Origin: Ptychodera flava
Taxonomy: Eukaryota > Hemichordata > Enteropneusta > Ptychoderidae
Assembly: GCF_041260155.1 (NCBI RefSeq)
Contig: NC_091929.1
Location: 42,476,244 to 42,540,243, forward strand
Length of the DNA stretch: 64,000 bases
Reading direction: 5' to 3'
Part shown: piece by piece, positions 53,501-64,000 of the stretch
How positions within the stretch are numbered: the first letter of the stretch is position 1
Layout of the letters: the number at the start of each line of letters is the position of its first letter
The notes under the pieces: model-generated
The model's input: the letters and a program-made list of their open reading frames with translations, nothing else
Told to the model about the DNA's origin: nothing
Database searches by the model: none
Program-made: the position numbers and the translations under genes

Positions 53501-53839
53501 GCTACCAGGTAGAGTTGTTTTGTGTAGAACAGCTTAGGAAGGGGAGAAACGGCAGTCCCGAAGCAAAACCACTCCTTAGAGGCTCATCACACCTACATTC
53601 AGGTGACCGTGTAAAGCTATGAGTGAAAGCGCCCTCACATCATTGCATTTTTTACATATCAAATCCGGCCCGGTGCACAAATTTGGATTGACACGTCGAA
53701 TTCCGAACCTACTTTTGTGCTTAGACAGTTTTACTGTAAACAAAAGTGTGCGAGATTCAAAAGTTGTTGACAGGCACACTGCGTCCAAATATTGGCAATC
53801 GCGTGCATGTCTGAACTACCTCTATTCTGGTTACCACAG

Positions 53840-53940
53840 GCATTCGACTCAATGCAAGTAAACTGTCACTGATGCAACCAGTATAATTATTATTTATACT
53901 GGTTGCATCAGTGACGGTTTGCTTGCATTGAGTCGAATGC
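53840..53940. repeat. Foldback hairpin, 46 bp arms, 9 base loop
   Basis: Arms 53,840-53,885 and 53,895-53,940 are inverted repeats with two mismatches (GCATTCGACTCAATGCAAG at the outer edge). Similarity continues weakly outward for about 10 bases. Confidence 0.92.
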
Positions 53941-54399
53941 TTCTGCTGGTTACTAGGTGCGTTGTTATCCGCAAAAGTTCCACACGTATTCAAAGCCAGC
54001 GCGAGATCAGGACAAACGTCTGCTCTCTCCGATCGACAGTGGAGCTGAGATCGGTTGATATTTCTAGATTCTACTGAAAATCCCGTGTATACTAAGTGCA
54101 GTATAAAGTACATAAATAATTTACATCACACTTTTTTCTTCTGTATACATCTCGATTTCAGTCTGGATCTGCCCCGGATCTCCGTTTGTCACGTATATTG
54201 CGTGTTTTAGATTTCTGCACGTAGACAAATGACGTCATTATGTATGTCCATCCGCGACGGGAAGCGGCCATCGCTTTTCTGAAAAACGGACTTAAGGGGC
54301 GATAAATTTTTGATATCGCACGCACTACTTTCGCCAAAATTATGCTGAATATTATGTTAACTACATATTCATCGTTCCATAAGGTATATGTTGAAACCT

Positions 54400-54517
54400 T
54401 TACGGCCCTGATACGGGTTTTGCGGAATTTGGTCGTACGGCATACGCCCTTTCCCCCGCACGCTCGGACCCTTCTGCCGTACGACCTCAGTCCGCAAAAG
54501 CCGTATCAGGGCCGTAA
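54400..54517. repeat. Foldback hairpin, about 40 bp arms, 37 base loop
   Basis: Left arm starts TTACGGCCCTGATACGG and right arm ends CCGTATCAGGGCCGTAA. Inner parts GGTCGTACGG and CCGTACGACC also pair. One gap and a few mismatches. Confidence 0.9.
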
Positions 54518-54549
54518 TGATCAAAGACGTACCAGCGAGTTACTTCTAA

Positions 54550-54990
54550 GAGATCTGATTCATCCCTGCTTCAGGCTTTGAAATGCCCTTGCCGCTTCCT
54601 TGTAAGACAACGCTGTGAGGACGGCAGGCATGATGGAAAACACCGACGCCCTCACACTTTCACTTTTAGTAATTTTGACTTCCTTATTTCAAAAGGTGAA
54701 AGTTTAAACATGTACAACTAGGCTATCTGTGCGACAGAATAATGTTAAACAAAGCTTAAGTACTAGAGACTCTAATTTCGTTGAAATGTTAGAAATCTTT
54801 CGTCATATTTCTTGCACAAATACCATTACATGTATGGTTATTTCTTACATCGCCATAAACGCACACGTGGGGACAAAAAGCAGAAAATTTGAGATGTGAT
54901 TCACCCCTGCTTCAGGCTTTTAAATACACTTGGAGCCTCCAGGTAAGACAATGCTATCACAGACATGATTGAAAAAACGCCGATGCCCTC
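54550..54990. repeat. Local tandem duplication, about 340 bp spacing
   Basis: GATTCATCCCTGCTTCAGGC at 54,557 recurs, with one change, at about 54,899; each copy is followed by a TTCCTTGTAAGACAACGCT-like or CTCCAGGTAAGACAATGCT-like segment. Confidence 0.75.
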
Positions 54991-55316
54991 ACATGTATTT
55001 AATTTTTTTCTGTTTTTACGAGTTAACATTTTTATAAACATTGTTCATGGTAAATCGCAATGTTATAAATGGATCAACTCCGAATACCTATGTGTAGGAG
55101 ACTTTACAATGTTCTAGTCATCTTCTTTTAGGAATTTGACCGAATGGTTGTGTCTGTTTGCTAGGTGACTGGCTACCGTTAGAGTTCAAACTCCATTGAA
55201 AATACCGTATTTTTTATCCTGGGTTGATAGCTCTGCTGGTGGACAATATTGTTTAAGCAATGTATTCATTGCTTCGATATTATCTGTGTGCAATGTGTGA
55301 TAGCGAGTATATAAGT

Positions 55317-55422
55317 CAATCTAATTAAAATCAGATGTAGAGTACGGCGACGTCTATGCTGTAAGAGAATACCGCGTATGTATAGACGTCGCCGTACTCT
55401 ACATCTGATTTTAATCAGATAG
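55317..55422. mobile_element. Hairpin MITE, 106 bp, in copy B only
   Basis: Arms 55,324-55,357 and 55,382-55,415 are perfect 34 bp inverted repeats around a 24 base loop. Flanks GTATATAAGT (55,307-55,316) and GTATGTAAGT (55,423-55,432) form a 9/10 direct repeat, and copy A has a single such sequence (GTACGTAAGT) at the uninterrupted site. A 9-10 bp target duplication would fit a Mutator-type element. Confidence 0.85.
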
Positions 55423-55536
55423 GTATGTAAGTGCGAGTGCTCCATGAACTCTACAGCAGTGTGGAGTGGTCGCAGTCAGAAAATTTGCAACAACTTAGCT
55501 CGGTTATTGAACCACTCTCTTTTGGGGAGCGGGAAT

Positions 55537-55625
55537 TTGGCCCTAGCGGTTCTGTGTGTTGCTTCTCTGTAAGGTGACTGGCTACCGTATATAATGAATT
55601 CGAACCCGACTGAAAGCATCGTATT
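55537..55625 (+). repeat. tRNA-derived SINE-like sequence (copy B)
   Basis: Counterpart of 43,773-43,860: TTGGCCCTAGCGG (one extra C in the A box) and ATTCGAACCC, followed by GACTGAAAGCATCG. Confidence 0.45.
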
Positions 55626-56471
55626 TATGTCAGACAAAGACATATTAAGCTTAGTGACCGACCGATAATTTGCAATAACTTTGATAATTCTTTTCACAAG
55701 TTGAAACTTAACATGTCTGTATTTTGACTGTAAGCAGTGAGAAGTCAGTTGCAAATAAATGTTTTTCATATGCAAATAGCATACAACTAACACGCTCATC
55801 TCTACACCCGCGGTGGATTGTTCCTACCTCTATGAACCTGCAGAGATATCTTTATATTGAAAAGAAAATATCACGTGAACATATGTTAATATTAAACACT
55901 CATGTAAAGTAGTACACCAGAATTCAAATGAGCTGTCAGTGTCTCATTGTAGTGACATCAACGTACCTAAAGTTGTAACATCCACATTTCGGGGGAATCA
56001 AACCGAACAAAACAACATGAAATAATACTGCTTGAAATTTCTTCAACAAATATTGCTTTATTACAATAAAAATCTTTCTTGTGAACATTGCTTCTTAGTA
56101 TTAACACAACATCTACTTGTTGAATTTTTAAAATGCTAGCCAAACGTTTATTGTAGAAACATGGTTTGAATCCATTTCAGGCACACAACATAGTCATATG
56201 CTTTTTCTCGATGACATAAAATTTTACCAATTTGAAATGCAATTTATACTAGTAATTGCAATTGTTTTTCTGAATACAGTTTGAATGCGAAACTATGAGA
56301 CAGTGATGACCGGAATTAAAGTAAACGCTAATCAGTTAACGAATTTACTTTAAAATATTTCTGAGAAAGTTACACACGTTATACACCTATTTTCCAAAGT
56401 TCAACTACCTAAAATTCATGGCGATGCCGCACTTCAGTGTATGCAGCGCTAGGCCATACTGTGGTGTGTGC

Positions 56472-56473
<2 letters not shown>

Positions 56474-56557
<84 letters not shown>

Positions 56558-56568
56558 ATATATTATAT
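56474..56568. repeat. (TA)n microsatellite
   Basis: About 95 bases of TA repeats with ATTATAT interruptions at the right end, at the site that holds (GA)n in copy A. Confidence 0.97.
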
Positions 56569-57360
56569 TTCAATTTTTCGGGTAGGCAAAGAAAAGGTTT
56601 GTCCTCAAGTGTTTTTTTTGGAAAATTTCGGAAGATTGTTTGCTCTATTACAATGCTTAAAGTAAAAGCACAGCACTGTTTGGATATTATTCCCGCGCTA
56701 CGCTTAACGCCACTGTACTATAATATTAACTGATCAAAAAAATCACTAAGTATACCAGTTGTAAAATCTACCCTGTCTACGTTTCTCCCGTTTTGATGAT
56801 CCTTTCTTTGATTTCAACAAAAATTGTGACGAATGACCAGTCCTGTGCACTTTGGAATTCCCACAATAACCTTGCAGTCTTGTCTAACCTTTAATCACGT
56901 GACGAGAGATACGACTCAATAAGGCAGGTGAGCAGCAATTTTCCATTGTTTTGGCATGGTACCTCAAAACTCAAACTGAAAACCATACACGGCACTGTGA
57001 GAAAACATGACACAGGTCAGAAGCGATACCTTCACCGACAATTTTTGATGATACAAGGAACATGATAAATGCATCTTATTCGAAGCCAAACTTATCGAAT
57101 AGGTTTACAGTAAATACTAGCTTGCTTTTTATGTAATATATATTTTATACATGTATATGGTTTTGGTTATAAATTGTAGGTATTATAGTAAGGATATACA
57201 TTTTCATAAATATTTAAATGTTTGACTTTTAGTTTAATAGTTGTACTCAAACGTGAGATGAAAAGAAATTCTCATCTTTTTGTCTTTCCCATTTTATGTA
57301 ACACTTTGAGGTTACATTATCCGTTCATCAGTTATGTGTTTGTTTAGTCGCTGTATTATC

Positions 57361-60300
57361 TCATTTCAGTAATGGTGATGATTCTGAGATAGCCGTATCA
57401 ATATCTTCTCTCTGGCTGTCGATGTCCTTGGAATCTTTGCCATACACTGTAAAGAAATCATAAAAAGAATTAAAATACCCATTTGCCTATCGAATGGTCA
57501 TGCCGAGACCATGATACATCTCGGCAGATATGATTCAGTTTTGAAGGTGTCAGGCCTGTCACTTAATTCATCTTTCCTATCCAGTTGATGGACAGTTTGG
57601 CCTAGGGTACGCGATTGGATGAAAGTGAGAGTCCGATGGGCAGTTGTTCTTGGTAGTCTCGCTGACCTCGGCTGACTCTGGGCGGAAGTGTAGCGCCCCC
57701 AGCAGAGAGTCTGGGTCATCAAGACTATTGTTTTAGCGTTTACCGGCTCGAGAAATACAATTATGACAGGAAGCTCTAGTAAAGTTCCCTCTTTTAAAGG
57801 ATGTTTTATGAGAGGAATGTACCTCGGTATTTGTCTCAAACTATGGTGGTATCAATTTTGTTAGTATTTTTATACAATTCAAATATACAGGAAACTAATA
57901 GCCTTCACACGGTAAGTTAACAAAAAATTTAATTATGTATTACCATTGGTATGTTCAAACGTTCAATATTTCAAAATAAACCTAGCAATGCAATATGTTT
58001 ATAATAACATATTTGTTGAACATAGACACACGGGCTTGTGGGAAAAATCCTACTTTTCAAAATACACACATGAATGTGTTTCCAGTACTGAAACACCTGG
58101 TTCGAGATAGCACCCACCAATACTTGGCTGTTTTACCTTTTGCTGAGTTGGCTGGTATCATTATAAACATGTTGTTGCCTTCTCCAACTGGCATCGACAT
58201 GAATCCATCTTGTGAGAGCTCTACCGAACCACGTTGGGGACCAAGATAAGCCTTCATCTAGAGAAGAATCAACCCAAAATGCCTCTTTAATTATGATTAA
58301 CATAGGGCAATATATATGGACGAAACATTGCTTACAAACCTGAAAGGAATGGTATGTTTACGTACAGCATGAATTATGGAAAGAATCATGTTTAAACTTC
58401 ATGTAAAATTTAAATTCGCAGATCAAAACAAAAGAGATAAACTTTTCTCCAAAGCTTCGACGGCAACATGGTAAGCAAAAATGTGGAATATGGAAAAATG
58501 CCTGGATACAGCGCCACGTTTAGAAAAGATACAGAATATACTAAACTCGTATTAATTTCACAGTTTTTGAAATGAGACTATGATTACTATTTTTGGTATC
58601 AGACTAATGGCTACGAGCACGGACAAACTTGGAGTAAATAATCTCATAATTATGAAATATTGTGAAATATTGATATTAACAATAAAACCGTTTTAGTATT
58701 GCACGAGGGTTAAGATTCCTTTCTGCTCAGCAATATATACTTGATAAAATCACTTAGCGTGTCTTTTGGCATAGTAGTCTTCTTCGCGTCCAATAAAGTA
58801 AAAGTGTATAGAAAGGAAAGGAAGTCAGCTTCCACAGCAAGTCCTTAATACACACCTGTTTCAACCCTTTGTAATACTCTATATTCGCTGTATCTCCACC
58901 GTAGAACTGATGGTTGACAGCATGGCCGTCAAATCTACCTAGACTGACCCTTTATTGAATTCCGCCCTGTGAACCTATCACTCTTGAAATGTACATTGCA
59001 AATGTCTTTAAATTCACTTTCTCGAGTGCATTGCAATAGTTAATGAGGGCGTCCGGGGAATTCTGGAAAAAATTCAAAATGTTCGGCTGCCGTTGGCTAA
59101 TTAACATAAATCATGTAAGTTGATACCATATAGCAGTCGACCAAATGGGGCTCATTAACGCCTGGCCGCCGTGGTGACCTGACTAATTTAAACGGAGATG
59201 TAAATATTTACGTCCTCCCAAGTTGAGAACATTAAATTCTTACCTTAAGTTCCTTCTGACTATATATTTATACAATGTTGGCCAAAGACTCTTAGGTTAA
59301 GTAAAATTTGTACACATTCAGTAATTTTAACAAGTATTGGTGAGCAGAAACTGAGCTCAACCCGATGCAATATCAAAATGTTGGTTTTTAATAACGATAT
59401 TTCATAATCATGCAATTAATATCATATCTTTTAGTCTATTTATTCCTTGTTCGATTATGTAATAGCATAAGCATAGACCATACCTGTACAGGCTCGTAGT
59501 ATGGTGTGGTATTTCTGGAACATCTCCAACAACATTGGATCTGAGTAGTCTGTTATGCAAAAAGATGATGTTAGAAAATTATTATAGCCTGATGTACAAT
59601 TATAACAGCACGTAAGTGACAATTTTGATGAGACGTGTATTAGATTCAAATGAGATCAAAGATACAAAGTAATCTTCCAAGACTGTTAAATAAACGTTGA
59701 TCCAACAGGTGTAGAAGCTTTGACTTGCAACATTTGCGGCGTTATATGTGATATTCTAGATTTTGTGAAACTGGCTAAGAAAAACAACTTCAGATTCTCA
59801 ATGGTTGGCTGGACTGTGAAATTGTTATAATAGCTTTATCTTGTTTACGAAATTTTCAGAAACCGTTCTGTGAAAACATATTTGACCTTTAATCGTTTCT
59901 TTGTACGAACGTGCTAACCAACGGAAACATTTCTGGTGAAACTATCATTTACATATTAATGCCTTTCATTTAAATATATGAACTTTGGCTTACAAAATGT
60001 GAAATATGTCAAAACAAATTGAACAGTTTTCAATGGTGCTGAAAAGGACTCATGCAAGTTTAATGTTTCTCATCATACTACCTACTTATGTATAGCTAGG
60101 CTTTTATTTCATTCACTACATTGTAAAATATATGATGTTGTTCATTGACCATGCTATACATATTAATATTCCTGAAACCGTCGACCACAAAGTCTTGCTA
60201 CATGAAAAGATCCTATTCTTCCAAATTATAACTCATATCGTGTTAATTTAAGTTCTTATAAACACTAACCTGGCTGCAACATTTCTTACAACCATTGCGA

Positions 60301-63300
60301 CAGAGAACCCTGCTGCACAGAATGCCATTTATAATGGCAACAATCGCTTCACACACAGCCATCAGCAGAATGAAGGTATCAATAGTCTGTCGTTCGTGCT
60401 GGAAAGAACGAAAGAAGACTCATATCCACTTGTAGGTAAATGAAAAGTGCAAAAAAGGATGACACTACACATAACTGCAATTCGCTTTGAAGCATGAATT
60501 ACTAATAATGGCTTTGATCTGTGCACATTGACTTAGATTTACAATAAGTCACTCCTAATACTGATCCCTTATTACTCTAAGTAAATGTTTTAACTGTACA
60601 CAGTTATATTTCCAGATAGAATTTAACCAAGAGAATGTAAATGTACATGGGTCTGGTTCACATTAGAGGATTATTATGTAATCAGTTAAAAGATGTTATC
60701 AAGCTACACACTAGCTGCCACTATTCATAAAATTGCTGATGACTTACTTGACACCACGTTTCTACTTTTTTGAATCGTTATGAGGCACTCTTGCCAAAAA
60801 GGGGTAAGTCCATAAGTTGTCAGTATGGGATAACTAAACTGGAGCAACTTTGCCAAAAAATGTGATGGGCGATTGTTCAAGTGAACCCAACTATGAACGC
60901 AATTATAGTGAATTGTTTGTACTCTATGTTAAAGGTATACAGTCACCTGTAATCTAAGTATGCCCATATATGGTCAAAGGGGCGTTCCTTGTAATTCAAA
61001 ATGCCCATGTGAGGGCGCTGTTTTAAAAAGCGGCCACCCGCTTAAAATCTGTGATTGGTTAGATTTTCTTTCTTTCCATGGTAACTGTTGTAAAATTGGA
61101 ACAGGTGACAGTATACCTTTAACTATTGCAATTCTATAACAAATCTTCAAGGGAGTAGAAAAAACTGAAGAATGAATTAAACTTTGTAGGTTGTTGCTCT
61201 ATGTAATCTTCCTTACAGGTTTTAGTGGGAGTTGTACACGTATAAAGACAAAAGATGGTGTCACATACTATAGTGTTGTAGAGTTGCTGTTTGCAGCTCT
61301 TCTGGTGCATATAATCCATTCTGTCACAACTGCTGAAGACACGTGCCACATATTCCTCAGAACCCAAAGCCACTGCCATGACAGTGACCACCACTACTGC
61401 ACAGAATGTTGCAGACATAAATGAAAAGATAATCGTGGCAGCAGTCTGTCAAGGAAAATAATTCACATCGTAGTGATTTCAGTTTGACAAAAAATAATTG
61501 ACTGACACAAATTGAGTATTGAATATTTGAATGACATGAACATGTCATGTAAGATTTGAAATATAAGATATTAAAGTCAACACAAGCAGTGTTTAAAATG
61601 CTTCAAAATTAGAAGTTATTTCTTGCTGCTTAAAATTTGAGGATCTGTTTTGTAATCCGATCAAAACAACATCTGCATATTCGGATACGAACAGTTAACC
61701 CAGGAGTATTCTTGTGCAGTACAGTATTATAATATATGAATATTTTGACACTTAATAAAGTATATTTTCTCACGTCGACATATTGTTATATCACTATGAG
61801 AAAACACTGTGAGACTGGAGCGAGAAAATGACGCTTTCTTGCAATTGGTTAGAATCTTTTGACATTCTCGCAGTGCTTGGTGAGAATTCAAAAATTCTCA
61901 CCGGTAAGCAGTGAGAAATGCACTCCTTGGTGAGACAATAGATTCTCACTGGTGAGAAAGGACATTCTCACCAAGCACTGTGAGAATGGTAATTTTTAGG
62001 GCGAGAATCAACCAGACTCATCATTCATTGGTGAGAATCAGCCAAAGTTGTTGTTCACTGGTGTAAATCAATCTTGTTCATTTTCACCAGTGAACAATGA
62101 GTCAGGTTGATTCTCACCAGTGAATGATCAGTCTGGTTGATTCTCACTGGTGAATGATGAGACTGGTTGATTCTCACCGTAAAAATTACCATTCTCACAG
62201 TGCTTGGTGAGAATTTCCATTCTCACCGGTGAGAATATCAGGAGTGCATTTCTCACTGCGCACCAGTGAGAATTCAAAAATTCCAACTGTTAGCAGTGAG
62301 AATGACAAGAGATTCTCACCAATTGCGAGAAAGCATCACTTTCTCGCTCCAGTCTCGCAATTTTTTCCTATAGTGTATGTGATTCTTTTTAAATTTGGAA
62401 GATAAAGTCATTCTTACCATGTCAGTAGTCTTCCTCTCGGTCGATATTATAGTCAACAACCCTGTTAGTATCGCCTGGAAAATGTTATATGAAGAGCTGG
62501 TCATACAAAGAATGAACTTCTTTTCATTTATGCAATGTGTTATTTTGGAGCATACATATGAAACTGTGCAAATGTCTGGGCGGAAGAAGTTATAGTTCAT
62601 AAAAGAAGAACAAGTATCCTTCTGACGGGACGAAATCCTGGTAAAATTTGAGTCACATAAACTTTCTCTTTCGTCTCTTCGATGTAAATGCGTTCGAGGG
62701 CATAATTATCCACCCTTACATTACAAGTATAACAAGTTTTTTTGATATCATCAAGCTTTCTTTGGAATTTATTTTCATTTGTAATCTTACTGCCAAAATT
62801 CCTTCCACGTGTACTCTGCTTTCTTTCTAGTATTTTACTCCTTACGATGTCTATACTGATACTTGACAGCACCTAAATCCCCAAAACATATAACCACATT
62901 TTAAGGGGCAAGTTAAGCTAAACTTTTGATAATTTTTTCCTGTTTTTTTTTAAGTGAACCATACTTTCTTGTTGTACTCCTCAAAACATGTTGATATATG
63001 TAGTATTCAGCTTGTCAACTTAGCCTGTATATGTGTCAACAGCGTTGGTATTAATTGTTGACAATAAAATTCAAATGTATACAATAACGGTGCATTTTAC
63101 ACATATATACGCTATGTTGACAAGCTACGCAATGGGTGTTTCAATATTCTTTTGAACGACGTAAGAACTTGCAATTAACATGTAAAATAAAAACGGTGAA
63201 AATATTATCCAAAGTTAGCATTACTGGCCCTTTAAATGACACTATTTCTGACTAAGTCACCATCCACACCACTCATCGCACAAAAAGTGTCAAGATCTGA

Positions 63301-63510
63301 CGGTCTAGTACTTACCAACATTCCAGCATAAATTGGTATACCAAGGTATGCAAAGTGGCATTCATTATACACTGCCGCAGCGCCTGCATAGATTAAAATG
63401 CACGCTAACAGGAACTGGATGTAAGCCATCTTCACCAAGGTAGACGCTATAACACGGTGATTCACATTCCTGTCTTTAGGCAGATTATCATAAATGGTCA
63501 CTTTATCCAT
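57361..63510 (-). CDS. MS4A/CD20-like four-transmembrane protein, copy B (276 aa, seven exons)
   Basis: Exons on the minus strand: 63510-63316, 62474-62418, 61445-61269, 60398-60270, 59549-59484, 58257-58137, 57446-57361; 831 nt in frame. All exon lengths and phases equal those of copy A, with no stop or frameshift. I count 14 amino-acid differences from copy A: five in exon 1 (including T31I, G36A and G62A), four in exon 2, two in exon 3, two in exon 6 and one in exon 7 (D250Y). Exons 4 and 5, encoding the fourth helix and the Cys-rich segment, read as identical. The four helices, loop cysteines and SPLLK end are kept. Intron 2 carries a CACTA-ended transposon 43 bases from the exon 2 donor side. 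Both copies look functional; the molecular role is unknown. Confidence 0.85.
58694..59101. repeat. 400 bp repeat in intron 5 of copy B
   Basis: Counterpart of 47,240-47,646. Same family as 37,284-37,698. Confidence 0.85.
60929..61122. mobile_element. MITE, 194 bp, TTAA ends, intron 3 of copy B
   Basis: It begins TTAAAGGTATACAGTCACCT and ends AGGTGACAGTATACCTTTAA, a near-perfect pair of inverted repeats. It is better preserved than the copy A version. Confidence 0.85.
61792..62375. mobile_element. CACTA-ended foldback element, 584 bp, in copy B only
   Basis: The outer ends CACTAT and ATAGTG are flanked by TAT on both sides (61,789-61,791 and 62,376-62,378), a 3 bp target duplication as expected for CACTA/EnSpm transposons. 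Long inverted arms include GACTGGAGCGAGAAA and TTTCTCGCTCCAGTC. The centre consists of inverted and tandem copies of GGTGAGAATC and GGTTGATTCTCACCAGTGAA. It has no ORF and is therefore non-autonomous. Copy A lacks it at the matching place. Confidence 0.85.
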
Positions 63511-64000
63511 TCTGTCTCACTATTTTCTCCAACTATAGTTTTCTTTGTCAAAGAATTGTTTCTGTGGACTGAAAATAATAATAAAAGGCTAAATGTGACA
63601 CTCTGAAACACGTTTAAAATTCTTACAGACGATATAAAAATCAGAACTTTTTCAATCAAATGCAGCTTTGACATCAGTTTGTTGCAAGGATCTTTTACAA
63701 AAGAAGTGACACAGACGATCGCTTTTGAGATAAGATGTTGCTGGCCTTCTAATGCCCTCATAGATTCATTACTAGTGATGAGTATTTCTTGATTTTTGAA
63801 GTCTGCATGTAAAGGGACAGGTCATTTATAGCTTTATATAAAAGGACATTGCCGACAAGATAAAAACATTCGACTGCACAACTAATGCGAGATCCAGGGA
63901 TTGAGAACTGTCCCTTTATTTAAACCTAATTAAGGCATGAAACCCTGCTCGAAGGTGCATTTTAACATTCGGGGAAGGCAATTATTGTTTCAATCAATGG
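63511..64000. other. Upstream region of the copy B gene
   Basis: 5' UTR and promoter are expected here. Homology with copy A ends near 63,735. I could not assign a TATA box or further exon. Confidence 0.4.

Larger units (their letters stand above)
55180..63735. repeat. Segmental duplication, copy B
   Basis: Homologous to 43,500-51,815. Relative to copy A it has the CACTA-ended element (61,792-62,375), a hairpin insertion (55,317-55,422), (TA)n in place of (GA)n, and lacks about 240 bases corresponding to 44,145-44,385. Confidence 0.95.

Overview
The window looks like nuclear DNA of an invertebrate animal, probably a marine deuterostome. Support: AT-rich sequence, many short exons with GT-AG introns, dense short transposons, and proteins whose nearest recognisable families are animal ones (neuron navigator, secreted phospholipase A2, a four-pass MS4A/CD20-like protein). 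A hemichordate or a cephalochordate would fit; the species cannot be fixed from sequence alone.

Layout. 1-14,790 is non-coding and is read as one long intron. 14,791-26,054 (+) holds 15 exons encoding the C-terminal 770 residues of a neuron navigator (NAV/unc-53) homologue, including a central coiled coil and the AAA+ ATPase domain. A 3' UTR of about 3.2 kb follows, ending near a poly(A) signal at 29,267. 30,885-35,177 (+) is a complete four-exon secreted phospholipase A2 gene (182 aa). 38,248-43,468 is a 5.2 kb element bounded by about 220 bp inverted repeats built from a short sub-repeat, with microsatellites and no credible ORF inside. From about 43.5 kb to the end the window is a diverged tandem segmental duplication (copy A about 43.5-51.8 kb, copy B about 55.2-63.7 kb). 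Each copy carries one intact seven-exon minus-strand gene for a 276 aa four-TM protein. The 3.4 kb spacer holds foldback hairpins and its own local duplications.

The three gene types have no visible functional link. NAV acts inside the cell on the cytoskeleton, the phospholipase is secreted, and the paralogue pair are membrane proteins. The MS4A-like pair differ at 14 of 276 residues by my reading, nine of them in the first two exons.

Most distinctive observations: a second, upstream version of the NAV terminal exon that would remove the conserved C-terminal tail; a 584 bp CACTA-ended foldback transposon with a TAT target duplication in an intron of only one of the two paralogues; a 106 bp perfect-arm hairpin inserted in only one copy; different microsatellites, (GA)n and (TA)n, at the same site of the two copies; and several distinct TTAA-ended miniature transposon families. 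I did not find evidence for an entirely new multi-gene system.
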